The notes beneath the pieces are model-generated. The model had not been told where the DNA came from. It saw only the letters and a program-made list of their open reading frames with translations, and ran no database searches. This document shows, piece by piece, positions 24,701-32,176 of a DNA stretch of 36,325 nucleotides (the first letter of the stretch is position 1; every line of letters begins with the position of its first letter). The translations under genes were made by a program, and so were the position numbers. The stretch is from Verrucomicrobiota bacterium (GTDB lineage: Bacteria > Verrucomicrobiota > Verrucomicrobiia > JABWAM01), in assembly GCA_016198745.1 (NCBI GenBank), contig JACQHZ010000285.1:1-36325 (forward strand), in the 5' to 3' direction.

Positions 24701-26510
24701 GGCCGTAAAAGCGATAGGCGGCCAGGGCGCCCGCCGTCGCGTTCACCTGGCGCAAACCCGTCGTCGAATCAATCTCCGCCTGCATTTCTTCTGCCGAAAG
24801 CGTGAACGCTCCGGACTCGCGCTCGACTTCCAACGGTTGCGGTGGAACGAGCGTCGCCGTCTGGGAAACAGCGCCCGCCTGCGAAAGATCAACCGCTTGT
24901 TCGGAAAGAATCGTGAGGTTGTACGATTTCTCGACCGGTTTGATGAATTCCACCGTCACGATCTGGCGGTCGCCGTCCGGTTTCACCTGCCAGTCGCGAA
25001 TTTGTTCGCCCTGGAGTTTCGTGAGCGCATGCGCAGCGGGCAACGCCACCGTGAGCCGGGGCGCGGCGGCTTGCAGGATGTCGTAGCGCAACCGGGTGTT
25101 GAACTTGACGGCGGTGGGTGTGATCTGCGCTGCGGCAGTCGTCTCAACGGTCATCAACGATTTGCGCGTCACCTCGGTTGTTTTTCCCTGCCATCGCAAC
25201 GAAAGAAGACGATCCGCGCCGAGAAAGCCGCGCACCGTTGAACTCACCGTCTTTGAGTCGCCGATCTGTTTGGGCGCGGGGGGTCCCTCCAGCAGCATGC
25301 CGCTGAGCAGTTGCAGTTCTGTGTCGGACGCCGCGCCGCGAGCGGTTACGGAGGCGATGGCGGCAGCCGGTCCGGTGACCGAAATCTGGTTCCACGGTTC
25401 CGCGCGCGTGATTCTGGCAACCAATTCCAACCCCAATCGGTAGGTCCCCGGACCGGCGGCATGAAGCCGAAACTGTTTTCCCGTGTTGACGATGCGCAAA
25501 CCGTCAGGGATATCCGGCGCGAGCAGCGCCACATCGCCCTCAAACAACGGCGCGGAGATTTCGTCTTCACTCATCGATTCCACCTCCACCGTCACGTCAA
25601 AACGCGCCTCGTCATCGTTTACCTGTCCGTCGTAACGGATTTCGCGAAAGACGAGATTGGTGGAGGAAACCGGAACCTTCAACGCCGCAGGCGCCGGACG
25701 GGGAGGACTCGTGCCCCGGGAGATGATCTGGAGGCCGTTCACCACGGCCACCCCATTGGCGCCTGGCGCCACATCGATGCTCACCGGTTTGTCGGCCTGC
25801 ACTTCCACGTCGCGAAAAACGATGTGCTGCTGTCGTTCCTGCCAGGGCGAAACCGCTCTCCAACCCGCAGACCCCGCTGTGGCCAAAGGCCCGAAAGCGT
25901 TGGTGCCGCTCGTCAGCGTGAAGACGCTGTTTTGCTCGGCGGTGACATCCGGATCAGCGTGGCCGTAGAGATAAAAATGATAGCGGCCGGGGTCCAGCTT
26001 GCTGACCGTGATCGTGATATTGCTTCCGTTGAGAGGAAAGATGTAGCTGTCGTACATCGGATCACCCGTGGCGTTGCCCCAGACGCCCGGCGCGTTGCTG
26101 ACCGCGAGAAACGCCCTGGAATGAACCCCGTCGGCGAGTTTCAGGTTTTGCAGCAACCCGTGCGAAACAAGAGGCGCGCCGGGCGCATATTTGGGATCGT
26201 AATGACGGTAGAGATTCCAGAAATCGTTGGTCCGCATCCCCGTGGCGGCAAACCCGATTTTCGAGCTATTTGTGCCGGCGCCGAAATCCACATTGATGAG
26301 CGTCTGCGCATGAAGCGAGGCGGCAATGGGGAAGATGCACGCGAACGGCCAAAAGAAGATTCGACAAAAAACAAGGTTGAGAACGCCTGCCGCTGATCCC
26401 CATATTGAAATGGGCAATTTGCGACGAATATCCGGCTTGAACCAGTCGCTTGACATAACGGTTTGTTTGTTAGACGGATTCCCCGTCCAAATGCTCCGCG
26501 CGCGCATCAT
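18714..26510 (-). CDS. giant duplicated envelope protein (2598 residues), function unknown
   Basis: N-terminal signal-like segment at about residues 43-69 ending SLHA-Q, then an 'INVDFG' ligand-binding-like beta domain (about 70-265). The rest is two homologous halves (about 278-1390 and 1530-2598). Each half carries two V-[EK]-R-E-[ST]-G motifs (near 562, 891, 1806 and 2170) and one copy of a striking block: NIRRKDQRGDLW in half A, NIRRRDQNGDEW in half B. Half A ends in a helix (about 1127-1148), a pilin-like hydrophobic segment (1155-1175) and three more helices (1367-1449), then a Ser/Pro linker (1451-1508) and a buried signal-like segment (1509-1530). Half B ends in a coiled coil (2397-2522) and a last helix near 2560-2580. 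The mature protein is probably a largely beta-rich, membrane-anchored periplasmic or surface protein. An ATG at 26456 is an alternative start. I do not recognise a family function. Confidence 0.85.
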   Translation of the reverse strand: MMRARSIWTGNPSNKQTVMSSDWFKPDIRRKLPISIWGSAAGVLNLVFCRIFFWPFACIFPIAASLHAQTLINVDFGAGTNSSKIGFAATGMRTNDFWNLYRHYDPKYAPGAPLVSHGLLQNLKLADGVHSRAFLAVSNAPGVWGNATGDPMYDSYIFPLNGSNITITVSKLDPGRYHFYLYGHADPDVTAEQNSVFTLTSGTNAFGPLATAGSAGWRAVSPWQERQQHIVFRDVEVQADKPVSIDVAPGANGVAVVNGLQIISRGTSPPRPAPAALKVPVSSTNLVFREIRYDGQVNDDEARFDVTVEVESMSEDEISAPLFEGDVALLAPDIPDGLRIVNTGKQFRLHAAGPGTYRLGLELVARITRAEPWNQISVTGPAAAIASVTARGAASDTELQLLSGMLLEGPPAPKQIGDSKTVSSTVRGFLGADRLLSLRWQGKTTEVTRKSLMTVETTAAAQITPTAVKFNTRLRYDILQAAAPRLTVALPAAHALTKLQGEQIRDWQVKPDGDRQIVTVEFIKPVEKSYNLTILSEQAVDLSQAGAVSQTATLVPPQPLEVERESGAFTLSAEEMQAEIDSTTGLRQVNATAGALAAYRFYGRPFALTAKLKRIEPVVNVADRVTARLEETRLLISHALTLTVEKAGIYGVDMPLPAGLTVTDVRGEGIEEWKVVPPGRDKLRVQFNSRLLGARKLEAELETPYKEFPKQFSLAPLRVAGASKETAQIGIASAPGIRVKTAEISGLREIPATTLVARSDESLAYMADQADWKLSVSTERLTTRLVAEVFNLITVGDGLVGGSATIRYGIINQGVREFQVKLPGHWKNVEFTGPNIRRKDQRGDLWTVALQDKAWGGYTLVVTYDYQFDPSRATLDAAGAHAIDLSADPQAGVERETGSVAVTTAASLKLDSKPVAEPLRVIDPTELAATDRALITRPVLLAYRYTGGAYKLELDVVRHEQVPVLDAVADRTQLTTVLTDSGEMLSQASFMVKNNDKQFQRFRLPGDAKLWGCYVNAEPVKAERDGDWTLVSLPRAANRDQLFAVDIKYAQQAESLQSWLPRRIQLEAPRTDVPNTYAEWQLFAPITHTVGRFGGSMTVAQGTTYSLRDAWRVFLGFYGDVWRECGMALIIGGSLALLITALVTRAVQRGWRGAVKVLMTFAVLAMLAAMLLPSFMRARMRSQASTVLNEARQMDAAKDALANADESNMGSFGGSLSRDAVQMREVAEEAGNERLRSSSAVRRGARIAAPQTAAPAAAASGMLGGTEASAKPAAPAEPLNDKTVTDAPSSGEVSQGALDGRGRVTHSIRVEGVGGAGGGVARSAFPAAAGIRSIQIDIPQVGQVFHFTKVLNVKDDPLSIRVSIIKTSVFVIVRAILQLAASLTGIWLIWRQQRHPFPSSFRIALGLALVVISVGSFLLANRVLHIALILAAGVIVLALLIWAVRKRWPRRGPPSSGGPASGTEPPKLSPNVPRSVSTVPKPAPSESKPASDASKPSSVSPTSGSAASAAAILIFAAFFADGLTLASHAQGTPVPTSPAVPTNAVSIVSADYTGAVREKAAEFDVAIQLFSAATNQTVMLFGEDVAVQQCVTRNGTAKLLREGKSVGVLLPQRGNAFLQLKLLTRLGGDVGKRRLSFGIPPALSSRFTMTLDEAEADVEFPTAVSFKRITENQQTRIQAVVGAADRVEMNWTPRMKRAAEITATVFCQNSTLATFGGGAVNTRTTLDYQITQGELRQARVRLPSGQRLLRVDGALIRIWEVKSENGSDVLTVDLLKGVSADYRLTVETEQALAKLPAQVKVETPHTLDVKRETGLLAVSGGEELSLTLEGSKDLQRIDVSDLPGDWKAGFSRATKEKGEGIVGAYRFLKSDFQLTAKAEAVQPQIEVVARNRLRVGAEEIRLSASFDYTIKRAGIFALKLAVPDGYRVETVTGNQILQWTERGGQARILEVSLKERTMGAYALRVELVQTTRLPVGGQVKELPKTLPIVGIHPLDAQKLKGFVSVLGEHGVSVKVASLDGLTEIPASAIESNDKISEGPASGGLAFKYIANETQASSAWKLTVTTENVESWVRAEIVNVITVNETLVSGRTAVRYEIANAPVKEFRLRVPSVFKNVELNGANIRRRDQNGDEWRVELQNKVRGVYSLTVTWEQPRESRTGVMDAAGVEALGVERETGMLAILAKAPLQVTEKSSGGELIKIDARELPEWAGAGSATGETVALAYRYLRPGYKLTLETKRLEDAAVLQALVDNAQWTTVVADDGQVMTEMTLAVRNNGRQHLEVELPADTRVWSAFVAGQPVRPSRRANVLLLPLERSGDNGAPVSVNLTYIGVAKFPRSKGTVSFASPKLDVPLKNARWDFYLPPDYEYKRFEGSMRHEQDGETNPLYRSFSLTEYLHQEEGKRMAQKAEETSEVMNAQQQLAVGNVKAATEVYRRAKSKGVYADRSDKDLMKLERDVNRAQSGNLIAAQQAYTSENLGKIGGQTTLTKEKEAAKMLKYDAEAAEQQWAKLQQAQELAVARVQPLRVNLPTRGARHSFTQVLQTEIKKPMTIQFVAVNTREIGWFNSSILAMGGFVALWVMAAIGLPKRPKTAQPTRD

Positions 26511-26761
26511 CCGACTTGCGGGGCAAGATTCTCGGAATGACTGTTGAACTCAGGCGCGGCAGTGCCGCTCTTGCTGTCGCCTCGATGAACCTCCCGCATT
26601 CCATGCTTGAAGATATACACCCACCCGGACGGATCGTCGATGAAGAAATGGGACCCCTTTCGCGCGCCATCTTTGTTGATTGTTGAACGGATATATCTTT
26701 TGGGTTTGATTCGGGCGGCATTTTGTGGCTGAATTCCCGGAGATGAGACTGGAAGCGCCAT
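26507..26761 (-). CDS. possible small protein coupled to the giant envelope gene
   Basis: An 84-codon frame whose TGA overlaps the ATG of the giant gene as ATGA. The last 50 residues (GSHFFIDDPSGWVYIFKHGM, then REVHRGDSKSGTAAPEFNSH) look like real protein, with an ordinary residue mix. The first 30 residues overlap the divergent fumarase-subunit start and look less convincing; the only ATG in frame is at 26761, without a Shine-Dalgarno site. It may be a small partner protein, or the tail of a decayed gene that now leads into the giant one. No family is recognised. Confidence 0.35.
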   Translation of the reverse strand: MALPVSSPGIQPQNAARIKPKRYIRSTINKDGARKGSHFFIDDPSGWVYIFKHGMREVHRGDSKSGTAAPEFNSHSENLAPQVG

Positions 26762-27312
26762 TTGCCGAGGAAAAAATCCGCGCCCTGAAAGTGGGCGATT
26801 CGGTCGAAATTACCGGCGTTGTTTTCACGGCGCGCGATGCTGTGCATCAGTATCTGCACGACGGCGGTTCCCTCCCGCCGGAGGTTAGCTTGCGCGACGG
26901 CATCATTTATCACTGCGGACCGGTGGTTCTTCAGGAGAAAGGACGATGGAAGGTCACCGCAGCCGGTCCCACCACCTCCATCCGGGAGGAGCCTTATCAG
27001 CATGAAATCATCCGGAAATTCGGCGTCCGCGGCGTGATCGGCAAGGGAGGCATGGGCGACAGAACGCTGGCGGCCTGCAAGGACACGGGTTGCGTCTATC
27101 TTCACGCCGTCGGAGGCGCCGCGCAGGTGCTCGCCGATTGTATCAAGGAGGTGCTGGGCGTTTTTATGATGAAGGAGTTCGGCGCGCCGGAGGCCATCTG
27201 GAAATTTCGCGTCGAAAACTTTCCTTCCGTGGTGACGATGGACGCTCACGGCAACTCGCTTCACCGCGAGATTTTCGCCAGGAGCCAGGCGGAACTTGCG
27301 AAACTGCTCTGA
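26725..27312 (+). CDS. class I fumarase / tartrate dehydratase beta-type subunit
   Basis: 195 residues matching the C-terminal swivelling domain of iron-sulfur fumarase/L-tartrate dehydratase: LKVGDSVEITGVVFTARDA, IIYHCGPVV, AAGPTTSIREEPYQHEIIRK, then GVIGKGGMG and CVYLHAVGGAAQ. The beta subunit completes the active site of the alpha subunit that holds the [4Fe-4S] cluster and hydrates fumarate (or a similar dicarboxylate). The alpha subunit is normally the adjacent gene but is not here: upstream is the divergent giant gene, downstream is convergent dciA. A GTG at 26725 gives the full domain; ATG at 26743 is an alternative. Confidence 0.87.
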   Translation: MAEFPEMRLEAPFAEEKIRALKVGDSVEITGVVFTARDAVHQYLHDGGSLPPEVSLRDGIIYHCGPVVLQEKGRWKVTAAGPTTSIREEPYQHEIIRKFGVRGVIGKGGMGDRTLAACKDTGCVYLHAVGGAAQVLADCIKEVLGVFMMKEFGAPEAIWKFRVENFPSVVTMDAHGNSLHREIFARSQAELAKLL

Positions 27313-27327
27313 TTTACGAAAGGCCGA

Positions 27328-27351
27328 CGGTTGCGCCGCTTTTTGCAACCG
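27328..27351. terminator. hairpin between converging fumarase subunit and dciA
   Basis: A 7-bp perfect stem CGGTTGC / GCAACCG encloses a 10-base loop that contains five T residues. It sits in the 64-base gap between two converging genes, so it may end both transcripts. No T-run follows the stem. Confidence 0.4.
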
Positions 27352-27376
27352 ACTTGTGGTCTCAAGACGAACGGGT

Positions 27377-27736
27377 TCACCCGATGCGCAAGTGGAGGTC
27401 CTTTACGTGCAAATACGGAAAACGTTGCTGGATGGATTTCAGCATGTCCGCCTTGTGGACCATGGCGATTTGATGCAGCCATGCCGGATGCTCCACCAGA
27501 ACACATAATACGCCGCGGCGAACCCCCCGCGGCCGGCAGTGCGACGCCAACGTTGGTCCAACCACATCGCGCCAATGGTCGTTGAGCGTTGTTTCCTGGA
27601 GGCGATCCTGCAAGCCAAGGCGGCGGAATGCTTTTCGGAAAGCTGCTTGCAGATCAACGGGCTCGGCAATTCCCACCGGCGGCGCATGGCCGCCGCTCCA
27701 CTCACAGAGCACCTGACGCCGGAGCCGCGGATTCAC
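27377..27736 (-). CDS. dciA: DciA-type (DUF721) helicase-loading protein
   Basis: 119 residues of the DUF721/DciA family, which recruits the replicative helicase DnaB in bacteria without DnaC/DnaI. The start at the GTG at 27736 is chosen because (M)NPRLRRQVLCEW is a typical opening, with GGAGG 12 bases upstream; the longer open frame before it overlaps the ferredoxin gene and is not protein-like. The conserved core is FRRLGLQDRLQETTLNDHW, VVGPTLASHCRP, GVLCVLVEHPAWLHQI and the C-terminal VKDLHLRIG. It lies 50 bases after the ferredoxin gene on the same strand. Confidence 0.8.
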   Translation of the reverse strand: MNPRLRRQVLCEWSGGHAPPVGIAEPVDLQAAFRKAFRRLGLQDRLQETTLNDHWRDVVGPTLASHCRPRGVRRGVLCVLVEHPAWLHQIAMVHKADMLKSIQQRFPYLHVKDLHLRIG

Positions 27737-27786
27737 AATCGTTCGAAACCTCCCCGTCTTGCGGGAGAATGGCCGTCGTGATTTCC

Positions 27787-28020
27787 CTATGCGCCGTCGT
27801 TGCCGATGGCTTCCACGGGACAACCCTCCATGGCCTCCTTGGCCTGCGCCTCTTCTTCGGGCGTGGAAGGTTGTTTGAAGACATAAGAATAACCGCCCTC
27901 GTCGCTGCGGGTGAAATTGCTGGGCGCGGTTTCGCGGCAAAGATCGCAATCGATGCATTGATCATCCACGTAATATTTTCCCGTAACATTTTCCTTATGT
28001 TTGTTCGCAAGGGTGGCCAT
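27787..28020 (-). CDS. small single-cluster ferredoxin
   Basis: A 77-residue soluble ferredoxin. Cys22, Cys25 and Cys28 (CIDCDLC) with Cys67 followed by Pro (GCPVEAIG) bind one [4Fe-4S] cluster; the usual second CxxCxxC set is missing, as in the short single-cluster group. It would carry electrons at low potential in the cytoplasm. The start at 28020 has a strong AGGAG seven bases upstream. The gene order trxB, ferredoxin, dciA on one strand may be an operon, with about 130 bases before it. Confidence 0.93.
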   Translation of the reverse strand: MATLANKHKENVTGKYYVDDQCIDCDLCRETAPSNFTRSDEGGYSYVFKQPSTPEEEAQAKEAMEGCPVEAIGNDGA

Positions 28021-28154
28021 GAAAATCTCCTGTTAAAGTTTCAAAGCGATGACACTACAACAGCGCCGGCGTGCTGCGCAACGAAAAATTTGCAGCCAAC
28101 GCGGCCGGGGAAAGGCGCCTTGGGCCGGCAACCGGTGCGTTCCGCTTTGCGCCA

Positions 28155-29123
28155 TCATGCCTTTTGAGCGGCCAGATAACGTTCGGCGTCAATGGCGGCC
28201 GCGCAGCCCATGCCCGCTGCGGTGATCGCCTGCCGGTAAATGCGGTCCACGCAATCGCCGCAGGCGAAGACGCCGGGGACGTTCGTTTGCGTCGTGGGAT
28301 GTTTCACCTGGAGATAGCCTGTTTCATCCATCTCGATTTGTCCCTTGAAGATCAGGGTGTTTGGCGCGTGCCCGATGGCGACGAAAACGCCCGCACACGC
28401 AATCTCGGTCTTCTTGCGGGTTTTGACATTCTTCAGTTTCACACCGGTCACCTCGTCCTTCGCCACATCCAGGATGTCCTCCACCACTGAATTCCAGACG
28501 GGCTGGACCTTGGGATGCGCCAGCAGCCGTTCGGCCATGATCCTGGAAGCGCGCAACTGGTCGCGGCGATGCACAAGAAAAACCTTGGAGGCAAAGCGGG
28601 TCAGGTAAATCGCCTCCTCGCACGCCGAATCCCCTCCACCCACAACCACCAGGGGTTTGTTGCGGAACACCGGCAGCGGGCCGTCGCATGTGGCGCAGTA
28701 GGTCACGCCCTTTTTTTCCAGTTTGGACTCGCTCTCCAGGCCGAGGCGGCGATGTCCCGCCCCCACCGCAACGATCGCGGATCGGGTCTCGACGATCTCT
28801 CCGTCCACCGTAAGGCGAAACGGCTGTTCCCTTCTGCCGGAAGATGCATCGACCGAGAGATCGGCGTTCTCCACCACGCTGTTGAAGCGCGCGCGCGCAC
28901 CGAAGCGCTCCGCCTGTTGCTTCATGTCCTCCATCAGTTTGTTGCCGTCCACGCCTTCGGGAAAACCGGGATAGTTTTCCACGATGCTGGTGGTGGTGAG
29001 AAGCCCGCCAGTCAATGTGCCGGTGATGACGAGCGGTTTGAGGTTGGCGCGGGCGGCATAGATGGCCGCAGTCCATCCGGCGCAGCCGGATCCGATGATG
29101 ACGACATTTTCGATTTCAGTCAT
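28155..29123 (-). CDS. trxB: thioredoxin reductase
   Basis: A 322-residue FAD- and NADPH-dependent disulfide reductase of the low-molecular-weight type, which keeps thioredoxin reduced. FAD is bound by IIGSGCAGWTAAIYAARA, with Cys in place of the usual Pro after GSG. The redox-active pair is in VTYCATCDG, the NADPH loop is VVGGGDSACEEA and HRRDQLRAS, and the C-terminal FAD contact is FACGDCVDRIYRQAITAAG. Starts at 29138 (MPLPAMTEIEN) and 29123 (MTEIENVVIIG) are both possible; the second fits the family. Confidence 0.95.
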   Translation of the reverse strand: MTEIENVVIIGSGCAGWTAAIYAARANLKPLVITGTLTGGLLTTTSIVENYPGFPEGVDGNKLMEDMKQQAERFGARARFNSVVENADLSVDASSGRREQPFRLTVDGEIVETRSAIVAVGAGHRRLGLESESKLEKKGVTYCATCDGPLPVFRNKPLVVVGGGDSACEEAIYLTRFASKVFLVHRRDQLRASRIMAERLLAHPKVQPVWNSVVEDILDVAKDEVTGVKLKNVKTRKKTEIACAGVFVAIGHAPNTLIFKGQIEMDETGYLQVKHPTTQTNVPGVFACGDCVDRIYRQAITAAGMGCAAAIDAERYLAAQKA

Positions 29124-29228
29124 GGCAGGCAAGGGCATGGGTTGTCCGCCATACGCCGGGATTCGCCATTTGCCGCGGCGGACCGCGGCGGCGGATCCTG
29201 TGGCGAACGAATAACGGCGTAGGCGCCT

Positions 29229-30323
29229 TCATTTCGCATTTTGCATTCGCAATGCTTGGGACACGGTTTCGTGAACGATTTTTCCGCCGCAAATGTTGAG
29301 ACCCGCCTTCAACTCCGGCAACTGTTCGCAGGCGGCTTCCCACCCCAGGTTTGCGAGTTTGATCGCGTAGGGCGTGGTGACATTGGTGAGCGCCTGGGTG
29401 GCGGTGCGCGCGTAAGCGCCCGGCATGTTGGTCACGCAATAGTGAATGATGCCCTCCGCCTCAAAGGTGGGCGCGGAATGCGACGTCGGCCGCGAGGTTT
29501 CCGCGCAGCCGCCCTGGTCAATTGCGATATCCACGAACACCGATCCCGGCTTCATCTTCTTCAGCATGTCGCGCCGGATCAGGCGCGGCGCGCGCGCGCC
29601 GGGAAGCAACACCGCCCCGATGAGGAGGTCCACGTCCGGCAACGATTCGAGAAGGTTCTGTTCGTTGGAGTAAAGAGTATGCGCGGCCGAGTGAAGGGTG
29701 ATGTCCAGAAAGCGCATCTTTTCGAGATCCACCTCCAGGATCGTCACATCCGCGCCAAGGCCGGTCGCCATGCGCCCTGCGTTGATGCCCGCCGTGCCGC
29801 CGCCGAGCACCAGGACCTTGCCGGGGAGGACGCCGGGCACCCCGCCCAGGAGGACCCCTTTGCCGCCATTCGATTTCGAAAGAAAATAAGAGCCAACCAT
29901 CACCGACATCCGACCCGCAATTTCGCTCATCGGTTCCAGCAACGGCAATCGCCGTCCGATCTGCACCGTTTCGTAAGCGAAAGCGATCACCCCGCGATTC
30001 ATCAGTTCCTTTGCCAGGGCGGGTTCGGCCGCAAGATGAAGGTATGTAAAGAGGATATGCCCCTTTTTAAGCAGCGAAAACTCGGCAGCCTGCGGTTCCT
30101 TCACCTTCAGAATCATGTCGGCTTCCCCGAAGACGTCCGTCGCGCGATCCAGGATGCGCGCGCCCGCATCTGCATAGGCTGCATCCGGAAAACCGCTGCC
30201 TGCGCCGGCGTCGTGTTCAACGAAAAGCTGGTGCCCTTGATGCGCCATCATCCGCACGCCGCCGGGCGTGCAGGCAACGCGATGTTCCTTATCCTTGATT
30301 TCCTTCGGGATGCCAATCTTCAT
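29229..30323 (-). CDS. ald: alanine dehydrogenase
   Basis: A 364-residue NAD-dependent enzyme that interconverts alanine with pyruvate and ammonia. It shows [20 protein letters not shown] at the start, with Arg15, Lys75 (LKVKEP) and His96 (TYLHLA) at the known catalytic positions, the NAD loop [12 protein letters not shown], and [20 protein letters not shown]. The start at 30323 has AGAGGAG just upstream; a longer open frame before it is not protein-like. It is on the same strand as trxB but about 105 bases away, and divergent from hisC. Confidence 0.95.
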   Translation of the reverse strand: MKIGIPKEIKDKEHRVACTPGGVRMMAHQGHQLFVEHDAGAGSGFPDAAYADAGARILDRATDVFGEADMILKVKEPQAAEFSLLKKGHILFTYLHLAAEPALAKELMNRGVIAFAYETVQIGRRLPLLEPMSEIAGRMSVMVGSYFLSKSNGGKGVLLGGVPGVLPGKVLVLGGGTAGINAGRMATGLGADVTILEVDLEKMRFLDITLHSAAHTLYSNEQNLLESLPDVDLLIGAVLLPGARAPRLIRRDMLKKMKPGSVFVDIAIDQGGCAETSRPTSHSAPTFEAEGIIHYCVTNMPGAYARTATQALTNVTTPYAIKLANLGWEAACEQLPELKAGLNICGGKIVHETVSQALRMQNAK

Positions 30324-30623
30324 GTGCTCCTCTTTAGAAGGGATGAAACCAGCGCCGTCAAGGATACTTTCCAAGGCGGCGGGCTTCCGCGAAATAGAAA
30401 TCAACGGCATCGGGGTTTGCATTGGGCGGCATGATCGGCGTCCCGGCGATGAACGCGCCGTCCCGTCCGGCGCCCTCGATCTGTAAAAGAAAGCGAAAGC
30501 GGTTTTTGCAGGGAACACTGTGCGGTTTTGCTTACAAATCAAGCGTGAAAATGGTATGCATCCGGTTCTGTTGAAATCCATCCGTGCGGCCAGGAAGGCC
30601 GCTGAACTGAATTAATTTCCGCA
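30324..30623. promoter_or_regulatory. divergent ald / hisC intergenic region
   Basis: About 300 bases between the two divergent start codons. An imperfect AT-richer part (30500-30560) probably holds promoters, but no clear -35/-10 pair can be chosen. A perfect hairpin GCGGCC-AGGAA-GGCCGC (30586-30602) lies 21 bases before the hisC start codon and may affect its expression. Confidence 0.4.
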
Positions 30624-31670
30624 ATGAAATCATCCTTTGCGCGTCCGTGTATTGAGCGGTTGCGGCCTTATGTGCCCGGCGAACAACCAAAAATCTCCGG
30701 CCTCATCAAGCTCAACACCAACGAGAATCCCTATCCGCCTTCGCCCAAGGTTCTGGCCGCCATCCGTCGGGAGCTGGATGAACGGCTTCGTTTGTATCCC
30801 GATCCGACCAGCGACCGGTTGCGCGCCAGGATCGCTGCGGCCTATGGCTTCCGGCTCGATCAGGTGATCGCCGGCAACGGGTCGGACGACATCCTGACCC
30901 TGTGTTTGCGCGCGTTCGTGGACGACGGCGCGTTCGTGCAATTTCCGCGTCCCACCTACTCGCTTTACCCCGTCCTGACGCAAATCCAGAACGGAAAGAC
31001 GCGGGAGATTCCGTTTGACGATGATTTTGCGCTCGACCCGGCTGCGTTCGACGCTCGCGCGTCACTGACCCTGGTCGTCCATCCGAACGCGCCGACCGGG
31101 ACGCCGTTGCCGCAGGATTTCCTGCGCGAACTGGCGCGGCGGTTGAAGGGGGTTCTTGTGGTGGACGAGGCCTACGCAGATTTCGCAAATGAAAACGCCC
31201 TCGCCCTGGCGCGGAAGGCGCGGAATGTCCTGGTCACGCGAAGTTTCTCCAAGTCCTTTTCGCTGGCGGGGATGCGGCTCGGATTCGCGGTCGGCGACGC
31301 CGCGCTCGTTGAAGCGCTTTTCAAGGTGAAGGATTCTTACAACCTGGATCGCCTGGCGCAAACCGCCGGAGTCGCGGCGCTCTCCGACATGCCATATCAT
31401 CGCCGGTGCGTGGCGCGCGTGGTGCGCACGCGCGAGCGCCTGCGCCGCGAACTGGAGCGACGCGGATGGCGCGTGGTTCCGAGCCAGGCCAATTTCCTCC
31501 TGGTCCGTCCACCGGGGCGTCCGGCCGGACAATGGCTGGGAGCGTTGAAGATTCGTCGGATTCTGGTTCGGTGGTTCGACCAGCCGGAGACGCGCGATTT
31601 CTTGCGGATCACCATGGGAACCGACCGGCAAATGGACCGGTTTCTCTCCGTGGTGGACGACCTCGGTTGA
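30624..31670 (+). CDS. hisC: histidinol-phosphate aminotransferase
   Basis: A 348-residue PLP enzyme of fold type I that makes L-histidinol phosphate from imidazole acetol phosphate. It shows IKLNTNENPYPPSP at the N-terminus, GNGSDDIL for phosphate binding, PNAPTG with Asn155, DEAYADF and the PLP lysine Lys210 in TRSFSKSFSLAGMRLGF. The residue before PNAPTG is His (VHPNAPTG) where many HisC have NPN. No other his gene is next to it. Overlap of this family with aromatic and phenylalanine aminotransferases leaves some doubt about the substrate. Confidence 0.9.
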   Translation: MKSSFARPCIERLRPYVPGEQPKISGLIKLNTNENPYPPSPKVLAAIRRELDERLRLYPDPTSDRLRARIAAAYGFRLDQVIAGNGSDDILTLCLRAFVDDGAFVQFPRPTYSLYPVLTQIQNGKTREIPFDDDFALDPAAFDARASLTLVVHPNAPTGTPLPQDFLRELARRLKGVLVVDEAYADFANENALALARKARNVLVTRSFSKSFSLAGMRLGFAVGDAALVEALFKVKDSYNLDRLAQTAGVAALSDMPYHRRCVARVVRTRERLRRELERRGWRVVPSQANFLLVRPPGRPAGQWLGALKIRRILVRWFDQPETRDFLRITMGTDRQMDRFLSVVDDLG

Positions 31671-31879
31671 TTTGCGGACGAATCGGAACGCGCTGTGCGC
31701 GGCCGGGTGCATTTCCTGCATCTCGGCTTTTTCTTCACTCTGGTCCTGAAGTGTTCTTGTCAGTTTGAAGCGCAGCTTCGCTAGACTCGACAATGCGCTT
31801 TGGCTGAGAGCGTGTTTGGAAAGTCGGTTCCCGAAGAAAATCGGAGGGCGCTGCTTCGTCAGCGCCACGGCAAAGCCAA
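31671..31879. other. gap between hisC and the toxin gene
   Basis: About 210 bases between converging genes. I see no gene, no strong hairpin with a T-run and no repeat copy. Confidence 0.4.
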
Positions 31880-32176
31880 TCAGCGCAGCCGCTCTTTCCA
31901 GTAGTCCGGATGGCGACTCATGTGCATCACCGCCAGAATCCAGACCCGTTCTGGCTCGTCACGATAAATGACCGCATAAGGAAACACATCTGAAAAATGC
32001 CTTCGCGCGGGCGGATTCCACTGCGGATATCGTTGCGGGTCACAGGCAACCGCCTCAATCAAACCGTCCACCTCGGCTGCAAAACGCTCACCCAACTCCG
32101 TCTCAATGTTGGCGTAGTGTTCAATCGCCTCCGCATATTCCGCCGCGGCCTGTGAATGAAAAGCGTAAGGCTTCAC
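31880..32176 (-). CDS. RelE/ParE-family toxin
   Basis: A 98-residue ParE/RelE-fold toxin. The pattern F-x-x-A-A-x-EY-x-EAI near the start, FAAEVDGLIEAV, DPQRYPQW, and the C-terminal strands FPYAVIYRDEPERVWILAVMH then RHPDYW are typical of the group that attacks gyrase or mRNA. It starts with GTG at 32176, overlapping the antitoxin stop as GTGA, the usual antitoxin-first arrangement. It is probably kept silent by the partner protein. Confidence 0.87.
   Translation of the reverse strand: MKPYAFHSQAAAEYAEAIEHYANIETELGERFAAEVDGLIEAVACDPQRYPQWNPPARRHFSDVFPYAVIYRDEPERVWILAVMHMSRHPDYWKERLR

Noticed and set aside
18729-26396. several long plus-strand frames (e.g. 18729-19634, 20484-21176, 25311-26396)
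   Set aside because: All are antisense shadows of the giant envelope gene, with His/Arg/Gly-rich translations and no domain.
29241-30434. 397-codon plus-strand frame
   Set aside because: Antisense to ald.
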